Below are positions 51,715 to 61,658 of a DNA stretch of 64,000 nt, piece after piece. Location: contig NZ_CP069358.1 in NCBI RefSeq assembly GCF_016864375.1, positions 1 through 64,000 of the forward strand, written 5' to 3'. Within the stretch, counting starts at the first letter, position 1; every line of letters starts with the position of its first letter. The notes beneath the pieces were generated by a model. The model was not told where the DNA came from. It saw only the letters and a program-made list of their open reading frames with translations, and searched no databases. The DNA is from Microvirga sp. VF16 (GTDB lineage Bacteria > Pseudomonadota > Alphaproteobacteria > Rhizobiales > Beijerinckiaceae). Made by a program: the position numbers and the translations under genes.

Positions 51715-52929
51715 ATGAACGTTGTCTTCAGCGCCTATGACTTTGCTCCGCCGGCCGGAGCAACCATCGTGCCCCTTGACCAGTATGAGCCGCTCCAATG
51801 CCTTTTTGGGGCCGCATCTCAGGTTCAAATCCTTGCTGGCGCCTATCAGCAGGCTGCCAACATCGGCTACTGCTACTTTCCCGAACTGGTGTCATCCCAC
51901 ACCTTGGCCCGCCAGATCCAAGGCGAGCAGCTTGGGTTTATCAGCGGTCCAACCGTCCACGTCAGGGTTGGCTCACGGCGGCGGGCGCGCATCATCAAGG
52001 GCTGCCGCAACGTGCTCATCACATCCGATAGCCCGGCGATCGAGGAAGACGGGACGGACAGCTATCTCGCCCGAACACTCGCCAGCCGAACGGATCAACT
52101 GTTCGAGACCTGCTTCTATCTCGGCGACAGTTCTAGTACCCTGCTGCACGACCTGGCCCAGATGACCGCGAGCCTGGCCCGCGATGGAGATGGCCACTCA
52201 CCAGACCAGGGACGTCGCTCCCTGGAGGTGATCCCGTTTTCCGAATTCGCTGCCGACACCCACGCCCATTACCTTCGTGCTCCTCTCCTATGGCGGTCAT
52301 CGCAAACCCATTGCGAATTCCTGTCTCGGGCCCGGGCCGAGGGCGCCACAAATCTGCTGATCCCGTTTAATCTGGATCATGATGGTTCGATCGTCCCTCC
52401 CTTGCTCACGCTGCTGGCACGGACTCGGCATCAAGCCGCTCAATCAATCAACATCGTGGTGTTCCCCTTCAATGAAAGCCAGGGTTCGAAGCAACGCCTT
52501 GTCCGCCTCGCTACCGACTGCCTGAAGCTGGTGGACGCGGAGCGCCATCGCACATCACTGTATTTCGCTCTGGGCCCCACCCGTAGCAGCCTGCGCGCGG
52601 TGCAAGCCCTGTTCAGCGCCGCTGCCCTCGATGCCGGAGACCCGGACGCGCCCTGGTCGTGCCGCCGCCTGGCAGCCTTGGGCGTGCCCACGTTCACGAT
52701 CGGTGCGACCGTGACAGAGACGAGAACTCCTGACGTCCCGCTCAACCGTCCGCCGGAACGCGTTCTGCTCGACGATGAGCTCGGATCCCGGGTTGTGAAA
52801 AGACCAGTTCCCACGATGGCCGATGTTCGCACCCTTCTGTCCCTGATCCTGACCCATCGCCCGAACGCAAAGGTCGTCGGGGATGACACTCATTCTGGTG
52901 CTCCGGCCGAAGGTCACCCTCATGCTTGA
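51715..52929 (+). CDS. hypothetical protein in glycosyltransferase cluster (404 aa)
   Basis: The start MNVVFSAYDFAPPAGATIVPL is at 51715, 26 bases after the previous stop; an upstream in-frame ATG at 51553 lies inside that gene and is rejected. The protein has Rossmann-like beta/alpha pieces (NLLIPFNLDHDGSIVPPLLTLL, INIVVFPFNESQG) but no motif that I can tie to GT families. Its end overlaps the next gene by eight bases. Possibly a divergent glycosyltransferase or accessory subunit. Confidence 0.72.
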   Translation: MNVVFSAYDFAPPAGATIVPLDQYEPLQCLFGAASQVQILAGAYQQAANIGYCYFPELVSSHTLARQIQGEQLGFISGPTVHVRVGSRRRARIIKGCRNVLITSDSPAIEEDGTDSYLARTLASRTDQLFETCFYLGDSSSTLLHDLAQMTASLARDGDGHSPDQGRRSLEVIPFSEFAADTHAHYLRAPLLWRSSQTHCEFLSRARAEGATNLLIPFNLDHDGSIVPPLLTLLARTRHQAAQSINIVVFPFNESQGSKQRLVRLATDCLKLVDAERHRTSLYFALGPTRSSLRAVQALFSAAALDAGDPDAPWSCRRLAALGVPTFTIGATVTETRTPDVPLNRPPERVLLDDELGSRVVKRPVPTMADVRTLLSLILTHRPNAKVVGDDTHSGAPAEGHPHA

Positions 52930-54073
52930 CACGAGAGCACTGCCCCACCCCCGCCTCCACTTCTATGTGGATGTGACGCCCCTGTTTGATCATGAGTGGA
53001 CCGGCATTCCGGTTGTCACCGCAGAGTTCGCAAAACGCTTTCTGACGCATTTTTCCAGCCAAACCACATTCTTTTTCGAAGATCACGCCGTGAACACGGC
53101 TGCGGTGCAGGATGCCCTCGACCGACGCAGCGGCCTCTACCTTCGCCGGGACTTTTTCCATGGGGAGGTGAACGAGGGGCCGCTTCCCCTCGGTCTCACC
53201 GACCGTGTTCACATCGGCTTCTTTCCCTCAGTGAAGCGGCGTCGTGGGCTTTTTGATCATGAGTTCAGCGTTGTTCACGATCTCTCGACGCTTCTGACAC
53301 CGCAGTTCCACATCAAGGAGAACATCGATTATCACGGCGCAAGCCTGCTCCCGGACATCGAAACAAACCGGGTCACGTTCTGCATCTCATCCGCGACGCA
53401 CGATGATCTCATGGCCTATCTCGGCGCTGCACCGGAGAGGCTCAAGATCATCAGCAATGGGGTCTTCTGGCCCGCCGATTTCGAAATCCGGTACGAGAGC
53501 GAAGTTGGATCGACGCCGGTTGAAAAGTATGCCCTCGTGCTCGGCACCCGTGAGCCGCGCAAAAATCTCAAGCTCCTGTTCCAAGCTCTCGATGCACACC
53601 GAGACCTCCTCGACGACATTAAGCTTGTCGTGACGGGCCGAGGAGGATGGCTAGAGGAGAACTCAGACGTTCCGTCCTTTGTCAAGGAGGCGATCAGCAC
53701 AGGCCGTATTCACATTACGGGGTTCGTCTCAGAGTATACGAAATACAAGCTTCTCAAAGCCGCCGAGTTCCTGATCTTCCCGTCGCTGTTCGAGGGGTTC
53801 GGTCTGCCCGTTGCGGAGGCGATCTCAGTCGGGACTCCGAGTCTTTCGTCCTTAAGCTCGAGCCTGCCCGAAGTCGGCGGCGACGCATGCTATTACTTCG
53901 ATCCTCTTTCCGTAGAGAGTCTGGCCGAGGGGATGCGAACGATGATCACGGACAGCCTTCAGCTGCGCGCTCATCTGAAAACCAATACGGAACGGGACAG
54001 ACAGCGCCTGTCGTGGGACAACACCTTCAGAACGGTGCTTGAGACAATCACGGCTTCGGTGGATGCCGGATGA
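52922..54073 (+). CDS. GT4-family glycosyltransferase
   Basis: GT-B enzyme of 383 residues. RLHFYVDVTPLFDHEWTGIPVV is a typical opening for one GT4 branch of O-antigen and capsule enzymes. The donor part has VEKYALVLGTREPRKNLKLLFQAL, ITGFVSEYTKYKLLKAAEFLIFPSLFEGFGLPVAEAISVGTPSL with the intact E-GFGLP-x-E signature, then SLPEVGGDACYYFDP. It starts at ATG 52922 inside the end of the preceding gene, so the two are coupled. Confidence 0.95.
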   Translation: MLDTRALPHPRLHFYVDVTPLFDHEWTGIPVVTAEFAKRFLTHFSSQTTFFFEDHAVNTAAVQDALDRRSGLYLRRDFFHGEVNEGPLPLGLTDRVHIGFFPSVKRRRGLFDHEFSVVHDLSTLLTPQFHIKENIDYHGASLLPDIETNRVTFCISSATHDDLMAYLGAAPERLKIISNGVFWPADFEIRYESEVGSTPVEKYALVLGTREPRKNLKLLFQALDAHRDLLDDIKLVVTGRGGWLEENSDVPSFVKEAISTGRIHITGFVSEYTKYKLLKAAEFLIFPSLFEGFGLPVAEAISVGTPSLSSLSSSLPEVGGDACYYFDPLSVESLAEGMRTMITDSLQLRAHLKTNTERDRQRLSWDNTFRTVLETITASVDAG

Positions 54074-54183
54074 GCTGACCCGCGAGCTGTGGCAACCAGG
54101 AAATCGCCGATCGGATGCGAGAGTGTCAGCCCACTCTGGGTACGGAGCCGGGGCAATCCAGGCTTGCCTCTCGTCATTGCGCG

Positions 54184-54402
54184 ATGATCGTGACGTTCCA
54201 CCGCGGATATGGACATGCCCCCGTCGAAGGCGCTGGCCTCGGCCTGTTGTCAGTTTCCGGCGTCGGACCAATTCACTTTGACCCGTTGATGAAGGCGAGG
54301 GCCACAATCACTCATTGCCTCGCGAGGTTCCTCTTGGACGTGCTGCAGATCACGTGGCAGGGTGTCGAGGAAGCCCGCAGACGGCAACCCGAGCCGTTGT
54401 AG
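54184..54402 (+). CDS. possible small protein (72 aa)
   Basis: Frame starting MIVTFHRGYGHAP with a helical C-terminal half (ARATITHCLARFLLDVLQ, WQGVEEARRR). It stops 11 bases before the acyltransferase ATG, as expected for an operon gene. No clear ribosome site and no family known. The rest of 54074-54413 shows nothing else. Confidence 0.35.
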   Translation: MIVTFHRGYGHAPVEGAGLGLLSVSGVGPIHFDPLMKARATITHCLARFLLDVLQITWQGVEEARRRQPEPL

Positions 54403-54413
54403 GAGGCCCTCGT

Positions 54414-55229
54414 ATGATAAGCATTCAGTCGGTCATCACGTCGTTCAAGGCCCTGACCGGGTCTCCCGTCGGATCGGATGGATACTCCATCAGCCAGATG
54501 CAGGAGCCGCGGGTTCTTCATACGAATAAACCGGATGACGCTGCCGCTTTGGCGGACAAGGGCATTTTGCTCGTGGGCGCACCAAGCTTCAAGCCTAATC
54601 AGGTCATCGTTGACGCCGCGTCGCCCCCACAAAATCTCCGCCTGGCGTTTCACGGTGAAGGCAACACGGTGATCATTGGTCCGCAGACCCGTGTCAAAGG
54701 TGAGTTCAGCTTCGCCGGCGACGGCAATCTTGCCGTTATTGGTCAAAGCCCGCACGCCTTGCAGTGCAAGCTTACCTTTCGGCGGTCGAACAGCGCGGCC
54801 TTCTTTGGCGAGAACTGTTCAAGCAACGCGATTGACTGCCTGATCGAAGGAGATGGCCGGTCTCTGTGCGTCGGCGACGACTGCATGTTCTCTTGGGGCA
54901 TTCAACTCCGAACGTCTGACTCCCATGGTATCATCGATCTTGCTGAGCGGACGCAGATCAATAAGCCGGAGAACGTCATAATCGGCCCGCACGTCTGGAT
55001 CGCCGCTGATGTGATCATCATGAAGGGCGTCCACGTCGGCAAGGGGTCTGTCGTCGGAGCCAGGTCTCTTGTGACCAAGCCTGTTCCTCCCCTTTCTCTC
55101 ATTGCAGGATCTCCTGCTCGGATCCTCCGATCCGGCGTGTCATGGACAAGGGACTCTCAGCCGAGTGAGCGCAGTATAGAGATGCTGTTGGCGACATTGG
55201 ATCCTCACGGGATGAGCTTCACGGCCTGA
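54414..55229 (+). CDS. hexapeptide-repeat (LbH) acyltransferase
   Basis: Acyltransferase of 271 residues with a left-handed beta helix, transferring acetyl or other acyl groups to a sugar. ATG 54414 follows AGGAGG. The N-terminal 90 residues have no repeats. The isoleucine-valine hexapeptides start near NLRLAFHGEGNTVIIGPQTRV and become regular at NVIIGPHVWIAADVIIMKGV, with the VHVGKGSVVGARSLVTK closing turns typical of CatB/NodL-type enzymes. It ends the second glycosyltransferase group, just 17 bases before the IS256 end. Confidence 0.92.
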   Translation: MISIQSVITSFKALTGSPVGSDGYSISQMQEPRVLHTNKPDDAAALADKGILLVGAPSFKPNQVIVDAASPPQNLRLAFHGEGNTVIIGPQTRVKGEFSFAGDGNLAVIGQSPHALQCKLTFRRSNSAAFFGENCSSNAIDCLIEGDGRSLCVGDDCMFSWGIQLRTSDSHGIIDLAERTQINKPENVIIGPHVWIAADVIIMKGVHVGKGSVVGARSLVTKPVPPLSLIAGSPARILRSGVSWTRDSQPSERSIEMLLATLDPHGMSFTA

Positions 55230-55246
55230 AAGCGCGGAGCCTTTCA

Positions 55247-56517
55247 GAACTTCCTGTAAGGGCCGGGTTCATCATCCCAGCCTGAAGCGGCCTTCGAAGA
55301 GAATGGCGAACTGGGTTTTCGCCATGCTCCATTCCCGGGGCGGCATCTTCCACTCTTTTAAGCGCCTGCCTCATGACCAGGAACAACAGCTTGATCGCGC
55401 TCTCGTCGGTGGGAAAGTGCCCGCGGGCCCGCACCGCCCGGCGCAGTTTGGCATTGAGCGCCTCGATGGCGTTGGTCGTGTAGATGATCCGACGCACCTC
55501 CTCGGGAAAGGCAAAGAACGGGATCACCGCCGTCCAGTGGCGCCGCCAGGAGGCTGCGATGGCTTCATATTTCTTGCCCCAGATTGATGTCGCAAATCCT
55601 TCCAGGGCCGCCTAGCCGGCCTCGGCATCCTTGGCCCGATAGATCTCCTTCAAGGCTCCCGCCACGGCTCTGCGATCCTTGTACGACACGAAGGCCAGCG
55701 AGGAGCGGATCAGATGCACGATGCAGGTCTGGACCTGAGCCTCTGGGAACACCGCCGTGATCGCCTCGGGAAAGCCCTTGAGACCATCCACCACCGCAAT
55801 CAGCACGTCCTCGACGCCGCGGGTCCGCAACTCGTTCATCACCCGCAGCCAGAACTTGGCGCCCTCGCTCTGCTCGATCCATAGCCCCAAGATCTCCTTG
55901 GCGCCGTCCGGCCGCACCCCGAGGGCCAGGTAGACGGCTTTGTTGCGCACCGTGCCTTCCTCGCGCACCTTGACCCGGATCGCGTCGAAGAACACCAGGG
56001 CGTAGAGCGCCTCCAAAGGGCGGTTCTGCCACTCGGAGATCTCCTCCAGCACGGCACCAGATCCGGCGAGACCTCGATGCCATAGAGATCGCGCAGGTGT
56101 CCCTGGATCTCGCGCACGCTCATGCCGCGGGCGTACATCGACACGAGCTTCTCATCGAAGCCGGGGAAGCGCCGCTGGTACTTGGCGATCAGCTGCGGAT
56201 CGAAGGTCGCCAGGCGATCGCGCGGGATCTCCAGATCGATCCTGCCGGTGTCGGTGAGCACACTCTTGCGGCCATAGCCGTTGCGGGTGTTGCCGCTCTC
56301 GCTGTCCTGATCGAGATGGTGGTCCATCTCGGCATTCAAGGCGCGTTCGGCGAGAGCCTTCTTCAGCTCGTCGAGCAGGCCATCCTTGGCAAAGGCCGTT
56401 TTGGCGTCAGCCCCGGCCAGCAGTTGATCGAGCAGGTGATCGGGAATGCGGGGTTCCTTGCGGCGTGCCATGCGATGTCTCCCTCATGATCATCGTAATG
56501 GCCCCACACGAAATTCC
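55247..56517 (-). mobile_element. degenerate IS256-family element
   Basis: Bounded by imperfect inverted repeats: GAACTTCCTGTAAGGGCC at 55247-55264 and, read on the other strand, GGAATTTCGTGTGGGGCC at 56500-56517. It encloses a broken IS256 transposase. It lies right after the acyltransferase gene and cuts off a small HTH gene on the right. No target duplication can be seen, so the flanks were probably rearranged. Confidence 0.75.
55275..56471 (-). pseudogene. IS256 transposase, broken
   Basis: Starts MARRKEPRIPDHLLDQLLAG at 56471 and runs correctly to SVREIQGHLRDLYGIEVSPDL. A frameshift near 56060 moves it to VLEEISEWQNRPLEAL. It continues with the catalytic Asp segments (VFFDAIRVKV and AVVDGLKGFPEAI) to an in-frame TAG near 55614. 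It then resumes past that stop as the TTNAIEALN (catalytic Glu) region. A last frameshift near 55370 disturbs the end (expected MAKTQFAILFEGRF is in another frame). With at least three lesions it cannot make a working protein. Confidence 0.88.
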
Positions 56518-56641
56518 CGACAGTTCCGCGCGTGATCCTGGCGCGCGATATGTTGAACCGCTTGGCAATCGCGGCAACGGGAACCCCGTCGGCGTACTGC
56601 CCCGCAATCTCGGCCCACGCTTCTGACATGAACGCCACCAT
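56518..56641 (-). pseudogene. HTH protein gene truncated by IS256
   Basis: ATG 56641 follows AAAGGGGG and encodes MVAFMSEAWAEIAGQYADG then a helix-turn-helix (VPVAAIAKRFNISRARITRG) of about 42 residues before IS256 sequence begins. The missing 3' part is not found on the other side of the element. It looks like the start of a small phage- or transposon-type DNA-binding protein. Confidence 0.55.
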
Positions 56642-56874
56642 GGCTGCCCCCTTTCGGTACCCAAGACATACCGTGATCTATCTCCCCCTGGGGGTAATGC
56701 GGAAGGGGCTTTCCTCCCCCCAAGAACGGATGGAAAGCCAGGCCGAGTGCCCCTGGGAGCCACCCGGCAGGGGAAGGGCAGTGCCCGCATCCGCACACGC
56801 ATCGGTGCCACGACGATCAGCAGAACGGCAGGCGGTGCCAGATCTCGCGCGCGCCATGGCGCCCTGTCATCGGC

Positions 56875-57249
56875 TCACCGGGGAACGACGCGTCCGGACA
56901 GTGTCCGCTTCCAAGGACTGGCTCGTCCGAACGGCAGGGGCCGCTTCGACGCCTCAGCCCCAATGTGCCGGATCTTCTGCCGTTTGGCCCGGGCCGTCCG
57001 GCGGTGATCATCCCGCGTTTTAGCCAAAGCGCAGATCTCATGCGCCGGTCCCATGTTGGAGAGATCATCGGCGCCCCCAAGCTCGAGGGCACGAATATGC
57101 TCGGCAATCCAACGCTCGCGAATCCCATCGATCGGGGCCTCACACACCACGCACCGACCGCCGGTCCTCTCCCAGACGGCAAGCCGCCGAGAGGGGGTGA
57201 GCTTGCGGCGAACGGTGGTGCCCACGTCCTCGGTCGCAAGGAAGGGCAT
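56875..57249 (-). CDS. HNH endonuclease
   Basis: Small nuclease-like protein of 124 residues. CVVCEAPIDG provides one zinc-type Cys pair. AEHIRALELGGADDLSNMGPAHEICALAKT gives the H-N-H motif (EH...N...H with the following Cys-A-x-x-K). ATG 57249 follows GGAGG at a good distance. It starts 12 bases after the small gene upstream and likely forms an operon with it. Stand-alone HNH genes like this are common in prophages and genomic islands; the target is unknown. The C-terminal 35 residues are basic. Confidence 0.88.
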   Translation of the reverse strand: MPFLATEDVGTTVRRKLTPSRRLAVWERTGGRCVVCEAPIDGIRERWIAEHIRALELGGADDLSNMGPAHEICALAKTRDDHRRTARAKRQKIRHIGAEASKRPLPFGRASPWKRTLSGRVVPR

Positions 57250-57261
57250 GGGACACCTCCG

Positions 57262-57540
57262 TCAGAGATCAGGCGAACGAGACGGCTCATGCTCAGGTCC
57301 ACCGCGCCCGCTCGCCTCCCTGAGCACCGCCAGGATCTGCCGGACCAGGCGCTCCTGGTCAGCACACAGGATTTCCCAGGCGGCGATCAGATCGGCGAAC
57401 TGGCGCTGCCGAGCCGGATCGGCCGCGACAAGGCGCGCCTGCAGTCCGAGCGAGGCAACTGTGGATGGCCTGCCGCTGGGCAGGGCCGGCCCGGGCACGT
57501 GTGACCGACAACACCGACGACGGCGTGGCACTCTGGTCAT
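57262..57540 (-). CDS. small hypothetical protein upstream of HNH gene (92 aa)
   Basis: ATG 57540 follows GGAGA at the right distance. The N-terminus is arginine-rich (MTRVPRRRRCC). The C-terminal half is helical (RQRQFADLIAAWEILCADQ, ERLVRQILAVLREA). It lies 12 bases before the HNH gene. No family is recognised; phage-type origin is likely. Confidence 0.5.
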   Translation of the reverse strand: MTRVPRRRRCCRSHVPGPALPSGRPSTVASLGLQARLVAADPARQRQFADLIAAWEILCADQERLVRQILAVLREASGRGGPEHEPSRSPDL

Positions 57541-58205
57541 GGCAAGTCTCCAACAAAGGGCCTGCGGCCTGCGCCTCGGGAAGACGGCGTCCGGTTCGGC
57601 GGCTGGGTCTGTCCTTGTTACGGCGCGTGAGTTTGAGCGGCTTGACCGAACGATGGCCAAGATGATCGCGCTCCGCCACACACAGAAGGCAAGTTCCTGA
57701 GGCCGCACCAGACAGATGAACGCAAACATCCCGAAGGTCTTTGCGCACTCTATAGTTCATGCCACAGCTAAACTTCTGTCTTTACTAAGTATAATCTACG
57801 CCGATTCGCTATAAATATCAACGTATTAGATACTTTGCTTGATAACGAGAAGGATCATTTGGTCCGCCCAAGCGTCTCCAAGTCGGGTTTGCCCGATGCC
57901 GCTGCCGCCCCAGGGGCCATGCCCAAGCCGCCCCGACCCGGGTGTCCCCAAGCCCCCGGCTCTCAGGCCTGAAGCCTTCTCTGCCCACGATGCGACTTGG
58001 CTCCCCTGGCTGCGCGAGAGGCCGTGCGGATCGGTCTTCTCCTGAGAACGGAGGTGCCCCGGTACCCGCCGGCATGATCCTATCGACTGCGGCACCGGCA
58101 CTAGCACCAGGTCTTATCCCGCGTGCCGCTGCATGGCGCATTTCCCTTTCATCTGCGGTATGCTGAGGCCGCGCAGAAGCCGAGGCGACCGAGCGGAGGC
58201 GGGCG
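57541..58205. other. intergenic region
   Basis: A more AT-rich patch at about 57770-57850 may hold promoters for the divergent genes. Open frames on both strands in the GC-rich part (57860-58200) look like composition effects. Confidence 0.4.
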
Positions 58206-60174
58206 GTGGATATTGCGGCTTGGCTGCGGAGCCTGGGCCTGGGGCAATACGAGCCTGCGTTCCGTGACAACGACATCGATGCTGAACTCGTGGCGCAGCT
58301 GACAGCCGAGGACCTTAAGGACCTTGGCATCGTCTCGGTGGGCCATCGCCGCAAGTTACTCGACGCCATCGCAGCATTGAACGATGCGGCCGGTCGCTCC
58401 GATAGCCTGCCCATTGCCCCTGCACGATCAGCAGCGCCGGTCCGGTCTGATCGACCTCAGCATTCGGAGGCCGAACGCCGTCAGCTCACCATCATGTTCT
58501 GCGACCTGGTCGGCTCGACGGCTCTGTCGAACCGCCTCGACCCTGAGGAGTATCGGGGGATCATCGCGGCCTTCCAGCAAGCGTGCGCCGACATCATCGG
58601 CCGGTTCGATGGCTTCCTCGCGAAGTATATGGGTGATGGGGTCCTCGCCTATTTCGGCTATCCGCAGGCCCACGAAGATGAGACCAGCCGCGCGGTTCTC
58701 GCAGGGTTGGCTCTGGTTGAACACATCACTCGCCTTGCGCTCCCTGCTGGTCTGGACCCTCTCCACGCTCGCGTTGGCGTCGCGACCGGCCTCGTGGTGG
58801 TGGGGGATCTGATCGGGGTCGGATCAGCTCAAGAGCAGAGTGTCGCGGGTGAGACACCGAACTTGGCAGCACGGCTGCAGGGCCTCGCGCCACCGGATGG
58901 GGTGCTGATTGCCGCATCAACCCGGCGGCTGCTTGGAAGCGAGTTCCAGCTCGTGGATATGGGACCACAGGATCTCAAGGGATTCGCCGCGCCTGTCCCG
59001 GCTTGGCTGGTTGTCGGCACTCGGGTAGTCGAGAGCCGCTTCGAGGCCCATGGCAGAGGCGCCACTCCTTTGATCGGGAGGAGCGAAGAGCTTGGGATCC
59101 TTATGCGCTGCTGGGAGCAGGCCAGCGACGGTGAGGGGCAGGCGGTCCTGCTCTCGGGTGAGCCTGGAATAGGCAAATCGCGGCTCGTGCGGGAGCTGCT
59201 CGACCGCTTGCAGTCCAACGCGCATGCCCAGGTGCAGTATCAATGCTCCGCGTTCTTCAGCAATTCGCCTCTGCATCCCTTCATTGCGCAGATCGAAAGG
59301 CATGCCGGTTTCCAGAATGAGGATACACCGACGAAACGATTGATGAAGCTGGAGACACTTCTGGACCGAACCAGCAACAATGCATTGGCATCTGTACCCC
59401 TGATAGCCGCAATGCTCTCGATCCCGACCGATGGGCGATACCCGCTGCCCGCTCATGATCCTCGACAGCAGAAGGAGCTCACACTCGCAGCCCTGACCCA
59501 GTATCTCATCGGCCTTGCGCGGCGGCAGCCAGTGCTCATCGTCGCCGAAGACGTGCACTGGGCTGATCCGACGACCTTGGAATTACTCGACCAGCTCATC
59601 GACCGGATGGCCTCACAGCGTGTCCTCCTCTTGATCACCTTCCGTCCGGAGTTTGAAGCAGGGTGGCAGCGACGACCCCATGTCACACCAATCTCACTCG
59701 ACCGCCTCGGTCGGCGGCAGACCACCGAACTTGCAAAAGGAATTGCAGGAGAAGCGAAGCTACCGGACGAGCTGTTCAAGCAGATCCTTGAGAAGACAGA
59801 TGGGATACCGCTCTTCGTGGAAGAGCTTACTAAGGCAGTGCTGGAGAGCAGGTCTCACGCAGGGGTGGGAATTGACCCTGCAGGTGGTAGTCCGCTCCCC
59901 TCCGTTATTCCGGCTAGCCTCCATGACACTCTTATGTCCCGTCTGGACCGTCTCCCTGACGCTAAGTCGGCCGCCCAGCGAGCGGCCGTGATCGGCCGTG
60001 AGTTCACCTTTGGATTGCTTACCAGCATCAGCCCTCAGAGGGAACGCGGGTTGCAAGCTGCTCTCGAGCAACTCATCTCCTCTGGGCTGATCTTCGTCCG
60101 GGGAGCACCACCCGAGGCGACTTACACGTTTAAGCACGCCCTTGTGTGCGATGCCGCCTATGCAAGCTTACTTA
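58206..60174 (+). pseudogene. 5' part of class III adenylate cyclase / AAA ATPase gene, split by IS
   Basis: Begins at GTG 58206 with GGAGG upstream. Residues 1-60 are a SAM domain (WLRSLGLGQYEPAF). About 92-265 is a class III nucleotide cyclase domain with the metal aspartates in MFCDLVGST (Asp100) and KYMGDGVLAYFG (Asp144) and the NLAARLQ segment near 219. From about 285 an AAA/STAND ATPase begins (Walker A GEPGIGKS at 318-325; VAEDVHWAD later). The frame is cut after YASLL by an IS5-type element; read-through adds only SRP and a stop. The piece keeps both cyclase and most ATPase parts and could still give a shortened protein. The 3' part continues at 61659. Confidence 0.92.
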
Positions 60175-61658
60175 GTCGGCCCTGAACAATGCAGTTTGCT
60201 CAGGCGGCAATTGGATTCCAGGGTTCGGGGAAAGTATCCGATTGCGCGGATGAGCCCATTAGAGCCGCCATGAGCCAAGCGATAAACAGTCTGAGCCACG
60301 TCAGTATCAGCCGCAGATTATGTCCGGCGGCCACCAGCAGCGCATTGATCGCGTCGCCGGCTGCGCCGAGCAGGTGGTTGCGTCCCAGTCGCCCGTCCGC
60401 CTTCATGTGCCCGATCATCGGCTCGATCGCAGACCGGCGTCTCAGCTCGCGCTTGATCGTCGGTGTGAGGCCACGCCGCTGTCGGGTGATGAACACCCGA
60501 TCCGTCTTGGCGTAGTCATGCCCGCGATAGCCCTGGTCGACGTAGATGCGCGAGGGCTCCACGTCAGTCATGGCCACGACCTGATCCATCGTCGTGTTGA
60601 GCGTGTGGCCGTCATACGGATTGCCCTCCAGCGATTTGGAAGCGAGCACGAAGCCTTCGCGGTTGGTCACCGCCAGTGCGACCTTGCTGCCGAACTCGTA
60701 CGGCCGATGTGCCTTGCCTTTGGCGATGCACACCACCTCTGGCGCATGCAGGCTGTAGAGCTTGTTCTTGCTCGTGCGCTCCTGCGTCAGGAGGCGCTCT
60801 ACGAGGCCGAGCAGAGGAGCAAACCGGCGTGAGAGAACCTCATCACTGGCGACTTTCCTGGCGACATCGCGATAGACCCGGCCCAAATAGGTCTTCAGCC
60901 GCTTGAGCTCTCGCCGCATGCGCCGCATCTGACGGGCATGGGCATACCGCCCCACCTGCACGGCAGCGCGTTTGGCCAAATGGGTGTGGGCCTGACGCAG
61001 CTCGAGGCCGTGCCGCTTGGCCTGTCGTACCAGAGCCTGCAAGGCCTTGAGATAGAGCTTGGCGTCGGTGGGATGAGTGATCGCCTTGGGCTGCACCGTG
61101 GTGTCGACGCTGATCCGCTCCAGGCTCGACGGTCGCACCGCGCCGCTCTCCAGCCCAGCCTGGATCGTGGCCGCCAGCAGCTTCTCCAGTCCCTCGGGTC
61201 CGAGCCGCTTGCGCCAGCGCGTCAGCGAGCTGGGATCACACGGCAGCTCATGCTGGAAGTACTCGCAGCCGCAGAACCACTGGTAATACGGATTCTCGAT
61301 CCAGCGCTGCACCACTGCCTCATCGGACAGGTTGAAGGTATGCTGGAGATACGACAGTCCGACCATCAGGCGCGTTGGCTTCGCGGGCCGTCCGAGCGGG
61401 CGGTAGAAGCGACCAAACTCGTGGTCGAAGCGGCGCCAGTCGATGAGAACGGCGAGCCGATACAGCTCGTGACGCTGATCGAGGATTTGATCGAGACGGC
61501 TGCGGTAGAGATCGCCGGAACTCGGCAGCGTCGGCTTGGGTCCCATGGCAAAACACCAGGTTTAAGCGGGTCCATCCCCAGATGCCGGCATTTTACAATG
61601 CTTCGTGACGACGAAGAATCCTTCTGTCCCAACAAGTTGTGGGTTATTCAGGACCGAC
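60175..61658 (-). mobile_element. IS5-type insertion sequence, intact
   Basis: 1,484-base element with inverted ends GTCGGCCCTGAACAA (left) and GTCGGTCCTGAATAA (right, reverse strand). The sequence TACTTA flanks both sides (60169-60174 and 61659-61664) and looks like the target duplication. Because TAG is partly shared with the ends, the true duplication could be shorter. It carries one complete transposase gene. Removing element plus one repeat restores the cyclase frame (YASLLKSRRQEYHARI), which proves the insertion point. A deleted copy lies at 49643. Confidence 0.93.
60200..61546 (-). CDS. IS5-family DDE transposase
   Basis: Transposase of 448 residues, full length. The N-terminal domain has QHTFNLSDEAVVQRWIENPYY-type sequence (DUF772-like). 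The DDE residues are in SVDTTVQPKAI (first Asp), YVDQGYRGHDY (second) and RRRSAIEPMIGHMK (Glu), followed by GAAGDAINALLVAAGHNLR. There are no frameshifts or stops, so the element may still be mobile. It is transcribed against the disrupted cyclase gene. Confidence 0.95.
   Translation of the reverse strand: MGPKPTLPSSGDLYRSRLDQILDQRHELYRLAVLIDWRRFDHEFGRFYRPLGRPAKPTRLMVGLSYLQHTFNLSDEAVVQRWIENPYYQWFCGCEYFQHELPCDPSSLTRWRKRLGPEGLEKLLAATIQAGLESGAVRPSSLERISVDTTVQPKAITHPTDAKLYLKALQALVRQAKRHGLELRQAHTHLAKRAAVQVGRYAHARQMRRMRRELKRLKTYLGRVYRDVARKVASDEVLSRRFAPLLGLVERLLTQERTSKNKLYSLHAPEVVCIAKGKAHRPYEFGSKVALAVTNREGFVLASKSLEGNPYDGHTLNTTMDQVVAMTDVEPSRIYVDQGYRGHDYAKTDRVFITRQRRGLTPTIKRELRRRSAIEPMIGHMKADGRLGRNHLLGAAGDAINALLVAAGHNLRLILTWLRLFIAWLMAALMGSSAQSDTFPEPWNPIAA

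Noticed and set aside
57818..58414. Minus-strand frame opposite the start of the cyclase gene
   Set aside because: Antisense to the SAM domain and composed of low-complexity serine and arginine.
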